Shown: positions 36,001 through 44,290 of the stretch, piece by piece | How positions within the stretch are numbered: position 1 is the stretch's first letter | How the letters are laid out: each line of letters begins with the position of its first letter | Source: Anseranas semipalmata | Taxonomy: Eukaryota; Chordata; Aves; Anseriformes; Anseranatidae | DNA: 64,000 nucleotides | Reading direction: 5' to 3' | Assembly: GCA_013399115.1 (NCBI GenBank) | Contig: VXAA01006093.1 | Coordinates: forward strand, 124,001 to 188,000 | Made by a program: the position numbers and the translations under genes | The notes under the pieces: model-generated | Database searches by the model: none | What the model saw: the letters and a program-made list of their open reading frames with translations, nothing else | Told to the model about the DNA's origin: nothing

Positions 36001-38791
36001 TCTATTATGAGTGCATCTGTTTATGTATAGATTCGTTTGCAGCACAAAACTATTTTCCGAAATCAAGTCACACTAGAGACTGCCATGTCAGCATAGCTAT
36101 TGCTCATGTATTTCACTCCGCACTTTAGAAAACCATTCAAAGTACCAAATTCTTTGTATGCACCACATAAATTAATCCCATGATAAACAACCAAGCCTGG
36201 GACTTCATGTTTTCCTGACTATAAGGAAGCAATTAGAATACACAGTGTACTCTCAGGGAATACTGGTATAATACTGTGCATAACAAACACTATATTAAAA
36301 TAATACTGGAATTCCATGAAGTTCCAGCATTCCTGTCCAACTGATATTTAAGTTAATTGCGTGACTTAACTGCAACTGCAAACAACACTCATACCGCAAC
36401 ATGATAGTTAGAGGCACATAAGAACACTTACACTTCTCATTGTTGCGATAAATGTGTTGAATATGTTAAGAATTCAGATCTGATATAAGACTTGCTAATT
36501 TAACGAAAGGCTGCATCTGTTAGGCTCAGATATACCCATGGAGAACAGATGAGATTATCAAAGCCACATAATATCTAGTTTTTCAGGTCTACACTTAAAA
36601 AAATCAAAACCTCTGCTCTCAAACACTGACTCAGCAGCAGCACTACTTTAATTTTTGCTGCTACAAAGCAGAAATTTTAAGAAAGCTGTCTTTAGAAAAG
36701 CACATGAACTATAATTACATCAATTGAAACTATCCTTTGTAGGAATAGTTCTCTGCATTTACGTCTTGGCATGCGAAGAAGGCAGATTTTTAACATATCT
36801 TTTTCATTCATGTAACATTCGGTGGAAACTCTGAGCCAGCTAGATATCTTCTTTGCAGGTAGGAGGCTATGTTAGGAAGTCAACTGCAAAGTCAACAAGT
36901 CTCATAGTGCAAGTGGCCATATGGCCGTTTCAAAGAAGGAAGCAATGGCTGCCACCATGTTACGGTGATCTCTTCCTATATACACACATCTCTTCTGAAT
37001 TTGTACTATGAACACATACTCCAGGAAAGTTCTGCCATAAGTTATTAAAATCCTCATGTTGTAGTCAGATCATGTAGCCATGTATTCAGGTCTCTATCTA
37101 GTGGGGTATTTAAACGTTTAAACTAAAGCATACATGCATTTCCACTGCATGGAGTGAGAACACTCACATGTTTGAGAAACGTGTGCTGCTTGCACAGCTA
37201 CGGTGAATTGGCCATAAGGAGGAAAGAAAAAGTAGCTTTCAATACTTCAAGACAATACAGGAAAGCAGAGCTACTTCCTCCTCTTCCTTATTTTACAATT
37301 TAAAAGCTTTGGTCAAGACAAAGAATGTCAGCCCATACAAAGATAGATGCAGAAGGGATGCAGTGGCTGCCTTTCTGGTTTAAGGCTTTTGAATTGGTAC
37401 ACAAAGAAGTTTTGGACCATTACAATCCTCACATGTAGGACCCTCTCTATATACTTGGTAGTAACCCTGCTTTTAATCCTGTTTTAAGCATTTGCATGAA
37501 GTGCAGAAGATACAGTTTTATCACAGAGCAGAGTGTTTTATTTCTTTATGTATCAGTAACTATTTTGATGGCATCAAGTCTTCCATCATGTCACTTAGGT
37601 TACTGTCTTGAGATAGCTAAATCAGACCAACATCAAGGCCTGGCACCATTTAAACCATTTTAGACCATTTAATGTGATAAATTGCAAACAATGAGAAAAT
37701 TAACTGTCTTCTTTCCTCTGTCCATTGGGCCATTGAGAGACCTTGCCCAGGCTGTAGGATGCAGTCTGCCAGGCTTTATTCAGTGCGCCAGGCTGAGGGA
37801 TATAAGGGTCACTGCAGCTCTACAGGTACCTCCCCTGCTCCACCCCAATATTTCAACAGTATGGAGAGGGTGGACAGCAAGAAATTCTGTTCCATCAAGA
37901 CTAGCCTTACAAAGGAACATTTCAATTTGCATGACCACTTCTGGGGAGGGGGAGAGACACTTGTAAATGGTTTATGAATTAGTATTAAGTGCTTAAATAT
38001 GAGCAATTTTAGGGGAAAAAAAACATGTTTTTCAGTATTTCTTTCTAGAACGAAAAAAAAAAAGAAGAAAAGAAGTTCTTATTTTAACCTTAATCTGAAA
38101 GAGGCCTTCTTCTAATTACTCAGGAAAAAAAGTCATGATGGAAGAGCCTTGAGGTACCAGCTCCACCAGCACACCAGTCCGGTCACGCTAAAAATACTTC
38201 AGTAATGGTCAGCTTCTGCTTTTTTCTCTCAAACCCTGTATTTAAAGTTGTCCTCTTTCACTTAGGAGCATTTCCCGCTTTCCAGTTCCCTGTATTCTAC
38301 CAGTTCTTTCGAAGACTGGGAAATACCACAGAACTTTACTGCAAAAGCCAAATTCATATGACACTCCAATTAAACTATTAAGCCATTAGTTCGATTTTTC
38401 TCATTTGCATAAGGCTCACACACCTTAGCAAGCCAAGGACTATTCTCGTAAGGCTTCGAAACCAGAAACTTTTAAATCGTTTTCCCGTTCTTTGCAGACG
38501 AAGCAGACAACCCGTTTTGCCCCGAAATCTGCGCCCGGTGAACCAACCGCCCCGGACCCGCATTCACCTCCCCGCACTTCCCCGGGCCGCCGCGGCGAGG
38601 ATTCGCTTAACCCCACGGCTCCTGCCGCTGTCCCCGTCCCTCACCCTGGCCCCGACGGCAGCGCGGACGCGGCTCCCTGCGACCCCCGCCCGCAGGTGTC
38701 TGGTTCCCCCCCGCAAAGGGGACCGCGACGGGAGCAGCCCCTACCTGAACTTCTCCCCGGCCGGCACGGCGAGCTTGTTCAGCCTGTCCAT
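1..38791 (-). CDS. BLNK: BLNK gene (B-cell linker / SLP-65), coding span, 3' part outside window
   Basis: BLNK is a cytoplasmic adaptor of B-cell receptor signalling. SYK phosphorylates its tyrosines, which then recruit PLCG2, BTK, VAV and GRB2; a C-terminal SH2 domain completes it (family knowledge). In the sequence, fourteen minus-strand exons join in phase to 977 coding nt. They show the N-terminus MDRLNKLAVPAGEKFR, a KLQKMVHDIKKNES helix, an acidic stretch with YENP, YVVP and YEPP at residues 72, 84 and 96 (the human numbers), YIVP and YIEP at 180 and 191, YEVP at 235, and a proline-rich linker with LPPKPK and PPLPSG. Every splice site is GT-AG. Human BLNK is 456 residues; about 326 are covered here and the SH2 domain is missing because the window ends, not because the gene is broken. 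No stop or frameshift was seen. The adaptor paralogues SLP-76 (LCP2) and CLNK are less likely, because the N-terminus and tyrosine spacing are BLNK-specific. Confidence 0.95.
488..566 (-). CDS. BLNK: BLNK exon 14, linker (residues 300-325, phase 1 to 2)
   Basis: A 79-nt exon with acceptor AAACTACAG and a weak donor GTAAAA. It reads K-KPTAAERRRGSSHELPLP and then PLPSGAQ, aligning with human KPIPAERHRGSSHRQEAVQ and PPAQKQ. This is the most C-terminal part that can be aligned with confidence. A PPLPSG motif is a candidate SH3 ligand. Confidence 0.92.
567..3228 (-). other. BLNK intron 13 (2.7 kb)
   Basis: No further exon is needed by the reading frame between exons 13 and 14. An island at about 770-1075 is richer in GC and CpG than the rest of the intron. 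An 18-A run lies at 2497-2514. Confidence 0.8.
3229..3256 (-). CDS. BLNK: BLNK exon 13, 28-nt microexon (residues 291-299, phase 0 to 1)
   Basis: Acceptor CCATTACAG, donor GTAAGT. It encodes DHEANNNDD plus A of a Lys codon. The next exon needs phase 1 at its start to read KKPTAAERRRGSSH, which this exon supplies. The short acidic/Asn-rich insert has no clear human equivalent. Confidence 0.8.
3257..5628 (-). other. BLNK intron 12 (2.4 kb)
   Basis: It contains the possible antisense MIR relic at 4240-4335. Nothing else was recognised. Confidence 0.75.
4240..4335 (-). mobile_element. Possible MIR-like relic (antisense) in BLNK intron 12
   Basis: Plus-strand text shows, in order, GTATGTGGCCCTGGCAAAAC, CTCTCTGGAATCTCTGCAAAG, TATCTGCCTCAGAG and CTGTGAGAATGAATTAATG. 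These follow the antisense MIR pattern (gtgaccttgggcaag, cctctctg, tacctacctcataggg, gtgaggattaaatg). Divergence is high and the match is by eye. Confidence 0.4.
5629..5650 (-). CDS. BLNK: BLNK exon 12, 22-nt microexon (residues 283-290, phase 2 to 0)
   Basis: The acceptor is GCCTCTTCCCAG and the donor GTGAGT. It encodes R-NRLHPKT. I looked for it because exon 11 ends in phase 2 while the 28-nt exon at 3229-3256 reads sensibly only from phase 0; a length of 1 modulo 3 was required, and this 22-nt exon satisfies it with strong splice sites. Without it the downstream exons go out of frame. Confidence 0.8.
6466..6561 (-). CDS. BLNK: BLNK exon 11, linker (residues 251-282, phase 2 to 2)
   Basis: A 96-nt exon with acceptor TATTATTAG and donor GTAAGT. 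It begins RFTKPLPSTPAQNTEHSH and ends PKLDAS. Composition is Ser/Pro/His-rich with no tyrosine. Both ends are phase 2, so it can be skipped in frame. Confidence 0.88.
6849..6877 (-). CDS. BLNK: BLNK exon 10, 29-nt microexon (residues 242-250, phase 0 to 2)
   Basis: Acceptor TCTTAAAG, donor GTAATC. It encodes EKPSPPPVT plus AG of an Arg codon. The KPSPPPVTR string resembles the human KSPPPAAPSPLPR linker. It is required to bring exon 9 (phase 0) into phase with exon 11 (phase 2). Confidence 0.85.
7438..7463 (-). CDS. BLNK: BLNK exon 9, 26-nt microexon with YEVP tyrosine (residues 233-241, phase 1 to 0)
   Basis: Acceptor CCTATAG, donor GTAAGG. It encodes E-VYEVPEEE. Y235 in a YxxP context is preceded by no acidic cluster but followed by EEE. 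It has no obvious counterpart in human BLNK as I recall it, so it may be an extra phosphotyrosine site of the bird protein. Phases match both neighbours. Skipping it alone would shift the frame. Confidence 0.85.
7464..8894 (-). other. BLNK intron 8 (1.4 kb)
   Basis: It holds the CTCF-like motif at 8070 and a short ATTTTT tandem at 8089-8107. Nothing else was recognised. Confidence 0.8.
8070..8085 (+). promoter_or_regulatory. CTCF-like motif in BLNK intron 8
   Basis: The string CCACCAGGGGGAGATG resembles the CTCF core CCASYAGRKGGCRS, but with A where C or G is usual after the G run. It stands alone in AT-rich DNA. Occupancy is unknown. Confidence 0.3.
8895..8978 (-). CDS. BLNK: BLNK exon 8, Pro/Lys/Ser-rich linker (residues 205-232, phase 1 to 1)
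   Basis: An 84-nt exon with acceptor GTTTTTAG and donor GTATGT. It begins PPVNRFMKPTTKP (human APMVNRSTKPNSS). Both ends are phase 1, so the exon can be skipped without a frameshift. In human, the short BLNK isoform lacks exon 8, also an in-frame linker exon (recalled from the literature); the same splicing choice here is an inference. Confidence 0.93.
8988..9068. repeat. AT/TG-rich low-complexity tract (intron 8/7 border region)
   Basis: Imperfect TATATA, TGTGTGTG and ACACA runs just upstream of BLNK exon 8 on the minus strand. Confidence 0.85.
9735..9816 (-). CDS. BLNK: BLNK exon 7, second tyrosine block (residues 178-204, phase 0 to 1)
   Basis: An 82-nt exon with acceptor CTTATAG and donor GTGAGT. 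It reads DNYIVPVDNDDDNYIEPTES, aligning with human ADYVVPVEDNDENYIHPTES. Y180 and Y191 correspond to human Y178 and Y189, so the linker is two residues longer here than in human up to this point. Confidence 0.97.
10322..10491 (-). CDS. BLNK: BLNK exon 6, proline-rich linker (residues 121-177, phase 1 to 0)
   Basis: A 170-nt exon, the largest in the window. The acceptor is TTAAAAG with a poor pyrimidine tract; the donor is GTAATG. It begins DNRTSHQQ (human DNRSSQRH) and ends KPRLPPKPKECSDDE (human KPQVPPKPKGLLEDE). Several PxxP motifs are candidate SH3 ligands. The longer open frame extending into flanking intron on both sides is not coding there, because the phases on either side require these splice points. 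Confidence 0.95.
10492..11704 (-). other. BLNK intron 5 (1.2 kb)
   Basis: No recognisable feature. The open frames at 10602-10787 and 10791-11003 on the minus strand lack similarity to BLNK and are not required by phase. Confidence 0.8.
11705..11861 (-). CDS. BLNK: BLNK exon 5, main phosphotyrosine block (residues 69-120, phase 0 to 1)
   Basis: A 157-nt exon with acceptor TTTTTAG and a non-consensus donor GTAGTT. It encodes 52 residues. Y72 lies in DSDYENP, Y84 in SEMYVVP and Y96 in DDSYEPPP, the same residue numbers as human Y72, Y84 and Y96. In human and mouse these bind the SH2 domains of VAV/NCK, PLCG2 and BTK (family knowledge). The end reads FPISRGEYA, aligning with human LPFARGEYI. 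Confidence 0.97.
12483..12523 (-). CDS. BLNK: BLNK exon 4 (residues 55-68, phase 1 to 0)
   Basis: A 41-nt exon with acceptor GGTTTAG and donor GTAAGT. It encodes E-HADNEEEQWSDDF, close to human ADEEEQWSDDF. The EEEQWSDDF core opens the acidic region that holds the SYK-target tyrosines. Confidence 0.95.
13516..13565 (-). CDS. BLNK: BLNK exon 3 (residues 38-54, phase 2 to 1)
   Basis: A 50-nt exon, acceptor TTTACAG and donor GTAAGG. It encodes K-LKKKPPPSLPQRDYAS, matching human LKVKAPPSVPRRDYAS. It carries a run of ten A residues through the LKKK codons, 3 nt from the acceptor. Basic residues followed by a short polyproline stretch are conserved with human. Confidence 0.95.
13566..21556 (-). 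other. BLNK intron 2 (8.0 kb)
   Basis: AT-rich, no recognisable exon. It holds poly-A runs near 14320 and 15721, a T run near 19187-19204, an A/C-rich stretch at 19980-20015 and a GTTT repeat at 20601-20641. Frames of 60-106 codons here look like chance. Confidence 0.85.
20601..20641 (+). repeat. (GTTT)n repeat
   Basis: T run, then GTTT units with two longer T interruptions. Confidence 0.9.
21557..21622 (-). CDS. BLNK: BLNK exon 2 (residues 16-37, phase 2 to 2)
   Basis: A 66-nt exon with acceptor TCTTACAG and donor GTAAGT. It encodes R-KLQKMVHDIKKNESGIIN-KFK, matching the human QLQKMVHDIKNNEGGIMN segment. This is the basic, helix-forming N-terminal region reported to be needed for membrane and vesicle association of BLNK (family knowledge). 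Both ends are phase 2, so skipping it would keep the frame. Confidence 0.95.
22359..22379 (+). repeat. (AAAC)n repeat
   Basis: Five tandem AAAC units. Confidence 0.9.
23157..23298. repeat. Compound TA/CA microsatellite
   Basis: Alternating TATATA, CACACACA and ACATACATACAT blocks, with an undetermined base at 23209. Confidence 0.9.
27595..27618. other. Assembly gap (24 N) inside a poly-A tract
   Basis: Runs of 14 A before and 12 A after flank the Ns. The true sequence is probably a long A tract that could not be sequenced. Open frames crossing it are meaningless. Confidence 0.98.
29845..29880 (+). repeat. (AACC)n / AAACC repeat
   Basis: Four AACC units followed by AAACC units. Confidence 0.9.
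30151..30174. repeat. Perfect inverted repeat (10-bp arms, 4-nt loop) in intron 1
   Basis: Arm CAATCTACAT, loop AGTC, arm ATGTAGATTG. Confidence 0.95.
33307..33365 (+). repeat. A/C-rich low-complexity tract
   Basis: Four A runs of 7-13 separated by single C residues, CCC or a CACCACCACC block. Confidence 0.9.
33968..33986 (+). repeat. (AAAC)n repeat
   Basis: Four tandem AAAC units. Confidence 0.88.
35554..35577 (+). repeat. (TTTG)n repeat
   Basis: Five tandem TTTG units, followed by a G-rich stretch. Confidence 0.9.
38403..38410 (+). promoter_or_regulatory. Octamer motif ATTTGCAT in proximal BLNK intron 1
   Basis: A perfect octamer (POU2F1/POU2F2 site) lies about 380 bp inside the gene from the start codon, at the edge of the CpG island. 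Octamers are used by many B-cell genes (established). The motif also occurs elsewhere in the window by chance (near 6360, 37492 and 47681), so only its position makes it interesting. Confidence 0.3.
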
Positions 38792-39330
38792 GCTCCGCGC
38801 CGCCGGGACCTCCGGCTCACGCCGCCCCTGTCCCGACTCGGCACCTGCCGGCGCCGCCGCTTCCTCCTGCCGGGCGGGGAAGGGGAACGGCCCGGAACGG
38901 CCACGCTCCCTCCCGGCACCCCCACTCCGTGCGTGGGGGAAACTTCCTTGTCAACGGAGCCTCCGCTGGGCCGAACTGCGGCCGCCGCGCCTGGGCGTTG
39001 AAGCCTCTCCCTGCCCTACCCGCAGGCGCAAGCAGAGGAGGGCCCCGGTGCTCCCGGCCCGCCCCCGGCCCGGCCCGGCCCGCAGCGCGCACAGGTGGCT
39101 GCGGCAGCGGGGCCCGGGCCCGGGGTAATTGCTGTGGGAAGGGACACACCGCTCCCCGCGCCTCCCGGCAGCCCCTGCCGAGTGCCGTGGGCAAGCGCCG
39201 GCTTGGCCGCGGAGGCAGGCGACCCTGCAGTCCTGACGGGCGGGTGCTACCGCGGGTGAGGTTTGGATAAGCTGCAGCGGGCCGCGGCGAGGCCGGGTAA
39301 GCCGCCCGCAGCTGGGTGCCCAGCCCCAGG
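38530..39330. promoter_or_regulatory. CpG island / BLNK promoter and 5' UTR
   Basis: This is the only long GC-rich, CpG-dense stretch in the window, and it surrounds the BLNK start codon. No TATA box is evident upstream of the ATG on the minus strand (38792-39000). Transcription probably starts a short way above 38791, but the site cannot be placed. Many long open frames on both strands here are a composition effect of GC-rich DNA, not genes. Whether the island also drives a plus-strand transcript cannot be seen. Confidence 0.85.
38745..38791 (-). CDS. BLNK: BLNK exon 1, coding part (residues 1-15, phase 0 to 2)
   Basis: The start codon is at 38791-38789, with A at -3 and G at +4, a strong Kozak context. 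It reads MDRLNKLAVPAGEKF plus AG of an Arg codon, close to the human MDKLNKITVPASQKLR. The donor is CAG|GTAGGG. The 5' UTR continues upstream into the CpG island; its 5' end cannot be fixed from sequence. The exon is 47 nt of coding sequence. Confidence 0.93.
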
Positions 39331-42300
39331 CACGGGGGCTTCGCGGGCTGCTGGATCGACAGAGGCGCTTGTTTCCCCTCTGCTCCCTGTGCTTCCCAGC
39401 GAAAATGTGCCAGGTACCAGCGTGCTGCCGTGGGGACTGTTCCCTTCCCGAAGGTGCTGCAGCAGAACTAGAGATCATCCTGTTGTCCCCATCCTTTTGA
39501 ATGTCACTGGCAGGAAAAAAAGACATTTCTTCAGCCACCTTCTTAAACTAAACAGCCCACCCTTCCAGCAGCACAGGGTGAGGCCGTTCCCATCCAAAAT
39601 GTGGGTAGCTGATCTGTGTTTAATGGCTCTGATACGTCTCAGCCTGGGCTTAGTCTTGGGCTCGGCCATTTTTTCCTCTTTAAAGATGAATTTGTAAGTG
39701 GCAATGTAAGCAGGTATGCATGCTTGGGCTTTATCCTGTAGTTCCGGTTAATGGTTTTTTTGAATTCTGTATCCAATGTAGAGTTGCTGTTCTCTTCTTT
39801 CTGTATCTTTGGCCTCTCTGTAGCTTAGTTTACAAGCTAAGGCTGGTCTAGGCAGGAAACCTCTTTTTCATCTGTATCATGTTAATATGTTTTGGTAAGT
39901 ACAATATGTTTTGAGGACACCAGAAGTTATTTCCTGGGGAGATTCTCATGCCACTTAAACCAGATTTTTCACTTGGATGTGTTTCCTCCCTAGATTGTAC
40001 TGACTGTATTTCTTTTCTTGTGAAAATGTAGTGGCAAAACATACTTTCCTGGCAAGTGCACGTGACAATGGGGAAAAAGCCTGCCACAAGATTTATCTTT
40101 GTTGACAGTATTGCTCTGATCTTGGCATGGATGATGTCTTTGATCTCTCAGCCTTTAACAGAGGAGTCACTGGATATTTACATACAGTATTTCTCTAGGG
40201 AGGGCCCTTAGTGAACAAATTACCCTTTTGGGGTATCTTATAAAGATGGGGTATCTTATAAAGGCTTTAAGTAATAACAATAATGTTGATTGTTGTTTAC
40301 TATGCAAGTCTCTGGAATTCCACCCCATATTACATCTGGTTATGAACTGGACACCTTTGCAAGTTTACTCTCTAAAAGTTATTTTGGAAATTAAGGTTGC
40401 ACTCTGGCAATGTGAAGAAGCAGTGTAAATCAATTGCAGTGTCACTTTACTTTTTGCTTATATAATCTTCCTGCTATATCTAAACATATATCAGAATACA
40501 GGCTTGCTCAGTAGGCCCTTAGACAACAGCTGGTTCTTGCCTGACTATCACAGAAATCCCAAACAGTTTCGCCGGGATTGTTGGTGGCAGCCTGTCATTC
40601 ACACACTGCCCTGGTTTTGCCTTGTTTCTTCATGACTCATCAATTTATGGGTTTAGTTTTAATGCTCTGCAGTGCCCGGTGCAGAGGGCTTTCACTCCTG
40701 TCCTCACAGCGCTGCTGCTGGGAAGGTACCGAAGCTGACACCTTGTTCCCAGGGCAGTCCCTGGGTCCATCCCTCAGCCCTCATCTCTCATCCCTGTCTT
40801 CTGCTGGGTCAAGTGTTCATGTAGCCGTGCAGTGAAATGGACTGGGGAAGAAGTCCTCTACAAATGATCTAGCAAAAAGTAACAAAAACGGTGGTTTTAG
40901 CTGCATCTGTTTCTTGATTTGGTTCAGTGCACAGGTGTTTGTGAGGGTGCAGCACAGGGTAGGAGGAAAAGGGTGTGTGGCTTCTTAAACTGGTACTGCT
41001 GCCAAGAAGTTATTCCTAAGAATGTCCCTATTGCACAAGACTTGTTCATGAGATTTTGTGGCATCTGCCACAGGGCCTTTACATGGATCAATACCTCATC
41101 CAGTTTGTTTCTACCACGCACACAAACAGCCCAACATGCAGCCCTGCTTCACTTTAATATCTACAAGCGGCTTGCAGAAAAAACAAACAACTTTTTCCTA
41201 CTACTCCACCAGGGCTTGGCCTTCTGAATGGTTATACAGGGCACATCTTATTTCCCTCTATATCCACTCCTACCAAGATGTACTGACACTTTCCTTGGGA
41301 GAAGAGTCCTGGCCTAGAATTAGCAGAAGTCTTTAGTACCAGATGATGTGGCCTAGGCTGGCTCTCTTCGCTCGTGCAGAGCATGGACAAAGACTAAATT
41401 AGCCTGTTCCTCCCCAGAAAGCACATACAGTATCCCCTAGTTATCTCAAACCCAAGGCACCTGAGAGAGAGCAGTTCCTCCAGGCCACCTTGGAATATGC
41501 TTTTCCTGGGAAGCCAGTGGAGGGTCAAGTGCAAGTTAAGTCCTGAAATTAAGAGAAGGAAGTTACCCTCCCCCAAAATGTCAAAGGAAGCCTTTCTAGC
41601 TACAGTGAAATTCCTCCTCTTCCTCAATTTAAATATATGCGTGTGTCAAAACCCGTTGGTTCTAAACAGTGTAACCTCACCAGGAAATGGCTAGAGCCTG
41701 CTTAGCTGGTCTGCCTCCAAATCAGCTATCTGGCCATCTATCCTGGTGCTGAGAGAGCTTGTCAGGGTAGAACAAGATAGGACAACCACTCAAGTAAAGC
41801 CCTAAATAAAGAAGAACACACCCAACCCCCTCCAAACAGCTGTAGGCCTCTTCTGTTGCCCAGCAGGTAGTTTCAGAGCCCAAACTTCTGGCCCATATTG
41901 GGACTGACCCTGTCTGTGGTCAAGAGGGTTTCTATACAGTCCTTACAGAACCTTGGTTTGCTGCTGGCAAGGAGGACCACATAGACTGGCCACTGGGACG
42001 GGGCAGTTCTTCCATCCCTCCAGGGTTACTTGTCACCCCAAAATAGCAAGTCTAGTCTTGGCTTCAGGAAACGGCGTTCCTGCCTGTTCGGGAACCCTGG
42101 GAGGGCCTGGAGGCGGTAGCAGATTGGAGCCACGCAGCAAGCATAAAGTCATGCTATTTTTGTAGCTGTAACCCCAGCAACTGTCCCTCTCTGACCTAAT
42201 ACGCTCAGTTGCAGAATGCCAAAGAGGAACTGGGATTTGTTTTACCATGAGGGGGTCATTTTGGCCATAATGTTGGTTAACACAAAACCCTCCTCCCCAG

Positions 42301-43261
42301 CCAGGAGTGCCAGTCTTGGCAGAGCGGGATTTGTTTTGAGGAATGCCTGTGCCACTTCTGTGCTCCCTGGCACATCTGGGGCTAATAGGGACAGTGGCAG
42401 CCTGGACCAGCCTGTGCTGCCCAGCAGAGGTGAGGGGCAGGTCCCAGGGGTATGGGTCACAGCAGTGTCCCAGATGAATATGTTTTGATGTCTCAGATGA
42501 GGCTTTTTACAGAGGTGTTCCTGCAGTAGTGGTCTTCTGGAGCTTTGTTGTTCAGGCTCTTCACCTAAATGGTATTTTAATGTTTTAAGAACCTGCATTT
42601 GCACGGATTCTGCCATTTTTTTGTAATTAGGTAGATAGTGGTAACTTCATTTTCCCGTGTATGGCTACAAATTTACAGGGTAAATTCCTTGCACCATTAC
42701 TCAGCACAGGTAATGCAGGATTTGCCAGTAAATTCCCTTGGCAGGATGGTTCAGAGAATATGTATGCTTTTTTATTTTTTGATGCTCAAAATGCTATTGA
42801 AATTTTGGGAAAGACCTTCTTAATGCTTGGACAGATAATCTAAATGCCGCTGACTGTTGCAACATCATTTCCTCATCACTGCAAGTGTTGTGGCTTAGTT
42901 TGGGTTTGTCTCTTCTCCCAGTATGACTGTGTATTTCTCCTCTTATACTCATAAATAAAAAGATTTTAAAAAAACTTCTTTATCTTGTGTATTCAGAAAC
43001 TAAAATTATTTTTTACCTCTTCTGCTGTTTTCTGCTGTTTGTTTCCCCCTCATTCCTTGTACGTGCTGCCTCACTCTGGTGGCAGTGTTCTGGTTTGTAT
43101 TTAAGACCCATGAGGTAATCAAGACATAGTCAAATCCAGACTCAGTGCAACAAACTCTGAAACTGTGAGTATTGTACCTTCATTTGGTCAAAATTTGCTG
43201 TAAATTGCCAGATATTTTCTGTTTACTCCGGGCTTCAGTTTTCTATACCCTATTGTACCTC
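39331..43261. other. Intergenic DNA upstream of BLNK, proximal part
   Basis: No exon recognised on either strand. Patches at 40600-40850 and 41950-42450 are GC-richer and give frames up to 124 codons that resemble no protein I know. An 18-bp direct duplication lies at 40230-40265. Confidence 0.75.
40230..40265 (+). repeat. 18-bp direct tandem duplication
   Basis: The unit GGGGTATCTTATAAAGRY occurs twice head to tail, nearly identical. Confidence 0.88.
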
Positions 43262-43783
43262 GAGTATCTCAAGTAGTGTGTGCAGTTTTGGGCACCACAA
43301 TAAAGAAGGACATAAAACTATTAGAGAGCATCCAAAGGAGGGCTACAAAGATAAAGGGCCTAGAGGGGAAGATGTATGAGGAGCAGCTGAGGTGACTTGG
43401 TTTGTTCAGCCCAGAGCAGAGCAGACTGAGGGGAGGCCTCATGGCGGCCTACAGCTTCCTCATGAGGGGAGCAGAGGGACAAGCACTGATCTCTGCTCTC
43501 TGGTGACAGCGACAGGGCCTGAGGGAACGGCATGGAGCTGTGACAGGGGAGGCTCAGGTTGGATATCAGAAAAGGGTTCTTCACTCAGAGGGTGGCTGGG
43601 CACTGGAACAGGCTCCCCTGGGAAGTGGTCACAGCACCAAGCCTGTCAGAGTTCAACAAGTGTTTGGACAACGCTCTTGGACATAGGGTTTGATTTTTGA
43701 GTGGTTCTGTGTGGAGTCAGGAGTTGGAATTGATGATCCTTGTGGGTCCCTTCCAACTCAGGATATTCTGTGATTCTATGATT
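43262..43783 (+). mobile_element. CR1 LINE, 3' fragment (about 520 bp)
   Basis: The text contains the CR1 ORF2 tail and 3' UTR landmarks: TGTGTGCAGTTTTGGGCACC, GAGAGCATCCAAAGGAGGGC, TTCAGCCCAGAGCAGAGCAG, and the end CCCTTCCAACTCAGGATATT, then CTGTGATTCTATGATT. It is 5'-truncated like most bird CR1 copies and its reading frame is broken. The element has no terminal poly-A but ends in the octamer-like ATTCTATGATT. The 5' boundary is approximate. Confidence 0.92.
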
Positions 43784-44154
43784 GTTAAGATCATCTGTGT
43801 TTTACCTTTTCTTCCCTGGGTAGACAGAAAACTCCTGTAGCACAGAAACAAGAAATCAAAAGACTTGTCTGAAGCATTTGAGTCCTTGGTAAGTGGTGTT
43901 CCTAGATCAGAACAAGTACCTTCCTACAGGGCTGTTATAGGGAAACCATTAGTCCAAAGCCAGAGTTTGAGTACTATCACTGACAACACTGATATTTTTT
44001 TCTTGGCTGAAGGTTTCTGTCTGACTCCTTCGATAACCACTTTTTCTGATTTCCACTGAAATTAATGCTGTCTAGTTCAATTCCCTCCAGTATATGGTTT
44101 GTATGATGATTTTGGGTTTGTCAGGGATTCCTGCTGAAGGTACTGATATCACTA

Positions 44155-44290
44155 ATAGTCATATTACAATATTAAATATTATATAATATTATCATCATAA
44201 TATTATATATTATATTATATTATATTGTTATATAATATTATATATATTATACAATATATCTATATATAAAATATTATTTANTATCAAATA
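44155..44290. repeat. AT-only low-complexity tract (ATATTAT)n
   Basis: About 130 bp of almost pure A and T in degenerate 5-7 bp units, with an undetermined base at 44281. Confidence 0.9.

Larger units (their letters stand above)
21623..38744 (-). other. BLNK intron 1 (17.1 kb)
   Basis: No coding exon could be recognised here on either strand. It is AT-rich with simple repeats (22359-22379, 23157-23298, 29845-29880, 33968-33985, 35554-35577), an A/C-rich stretch at 33307-33365, several A and T homopolymers, and the gap at 27595. A patch at 26440-26700 is GC-richer than its surroundings. The frames of 60-120 codons are unrelated to any family I know. As a long first intron of a B-cell gene it is a natural place for enhancers, but none can be asserted. 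Confidence 0.85.

Noticed and set aside
38492..39697. Open frames of 100-203 codons on both strands in the CpG island
   Set aside because: They are rich in Pro, Arg, Ala and Gly, overlap one another in several frames and on both strands, and are explained by high GC content with few stops. Only the 47-nt BLNK exon 1 frame has family support.
43392..43700. 102-codon plus-strand frame
   Set aside because: It lies entirely within the CR1 3' fragment and is not a functional reverse transcriptase frame.
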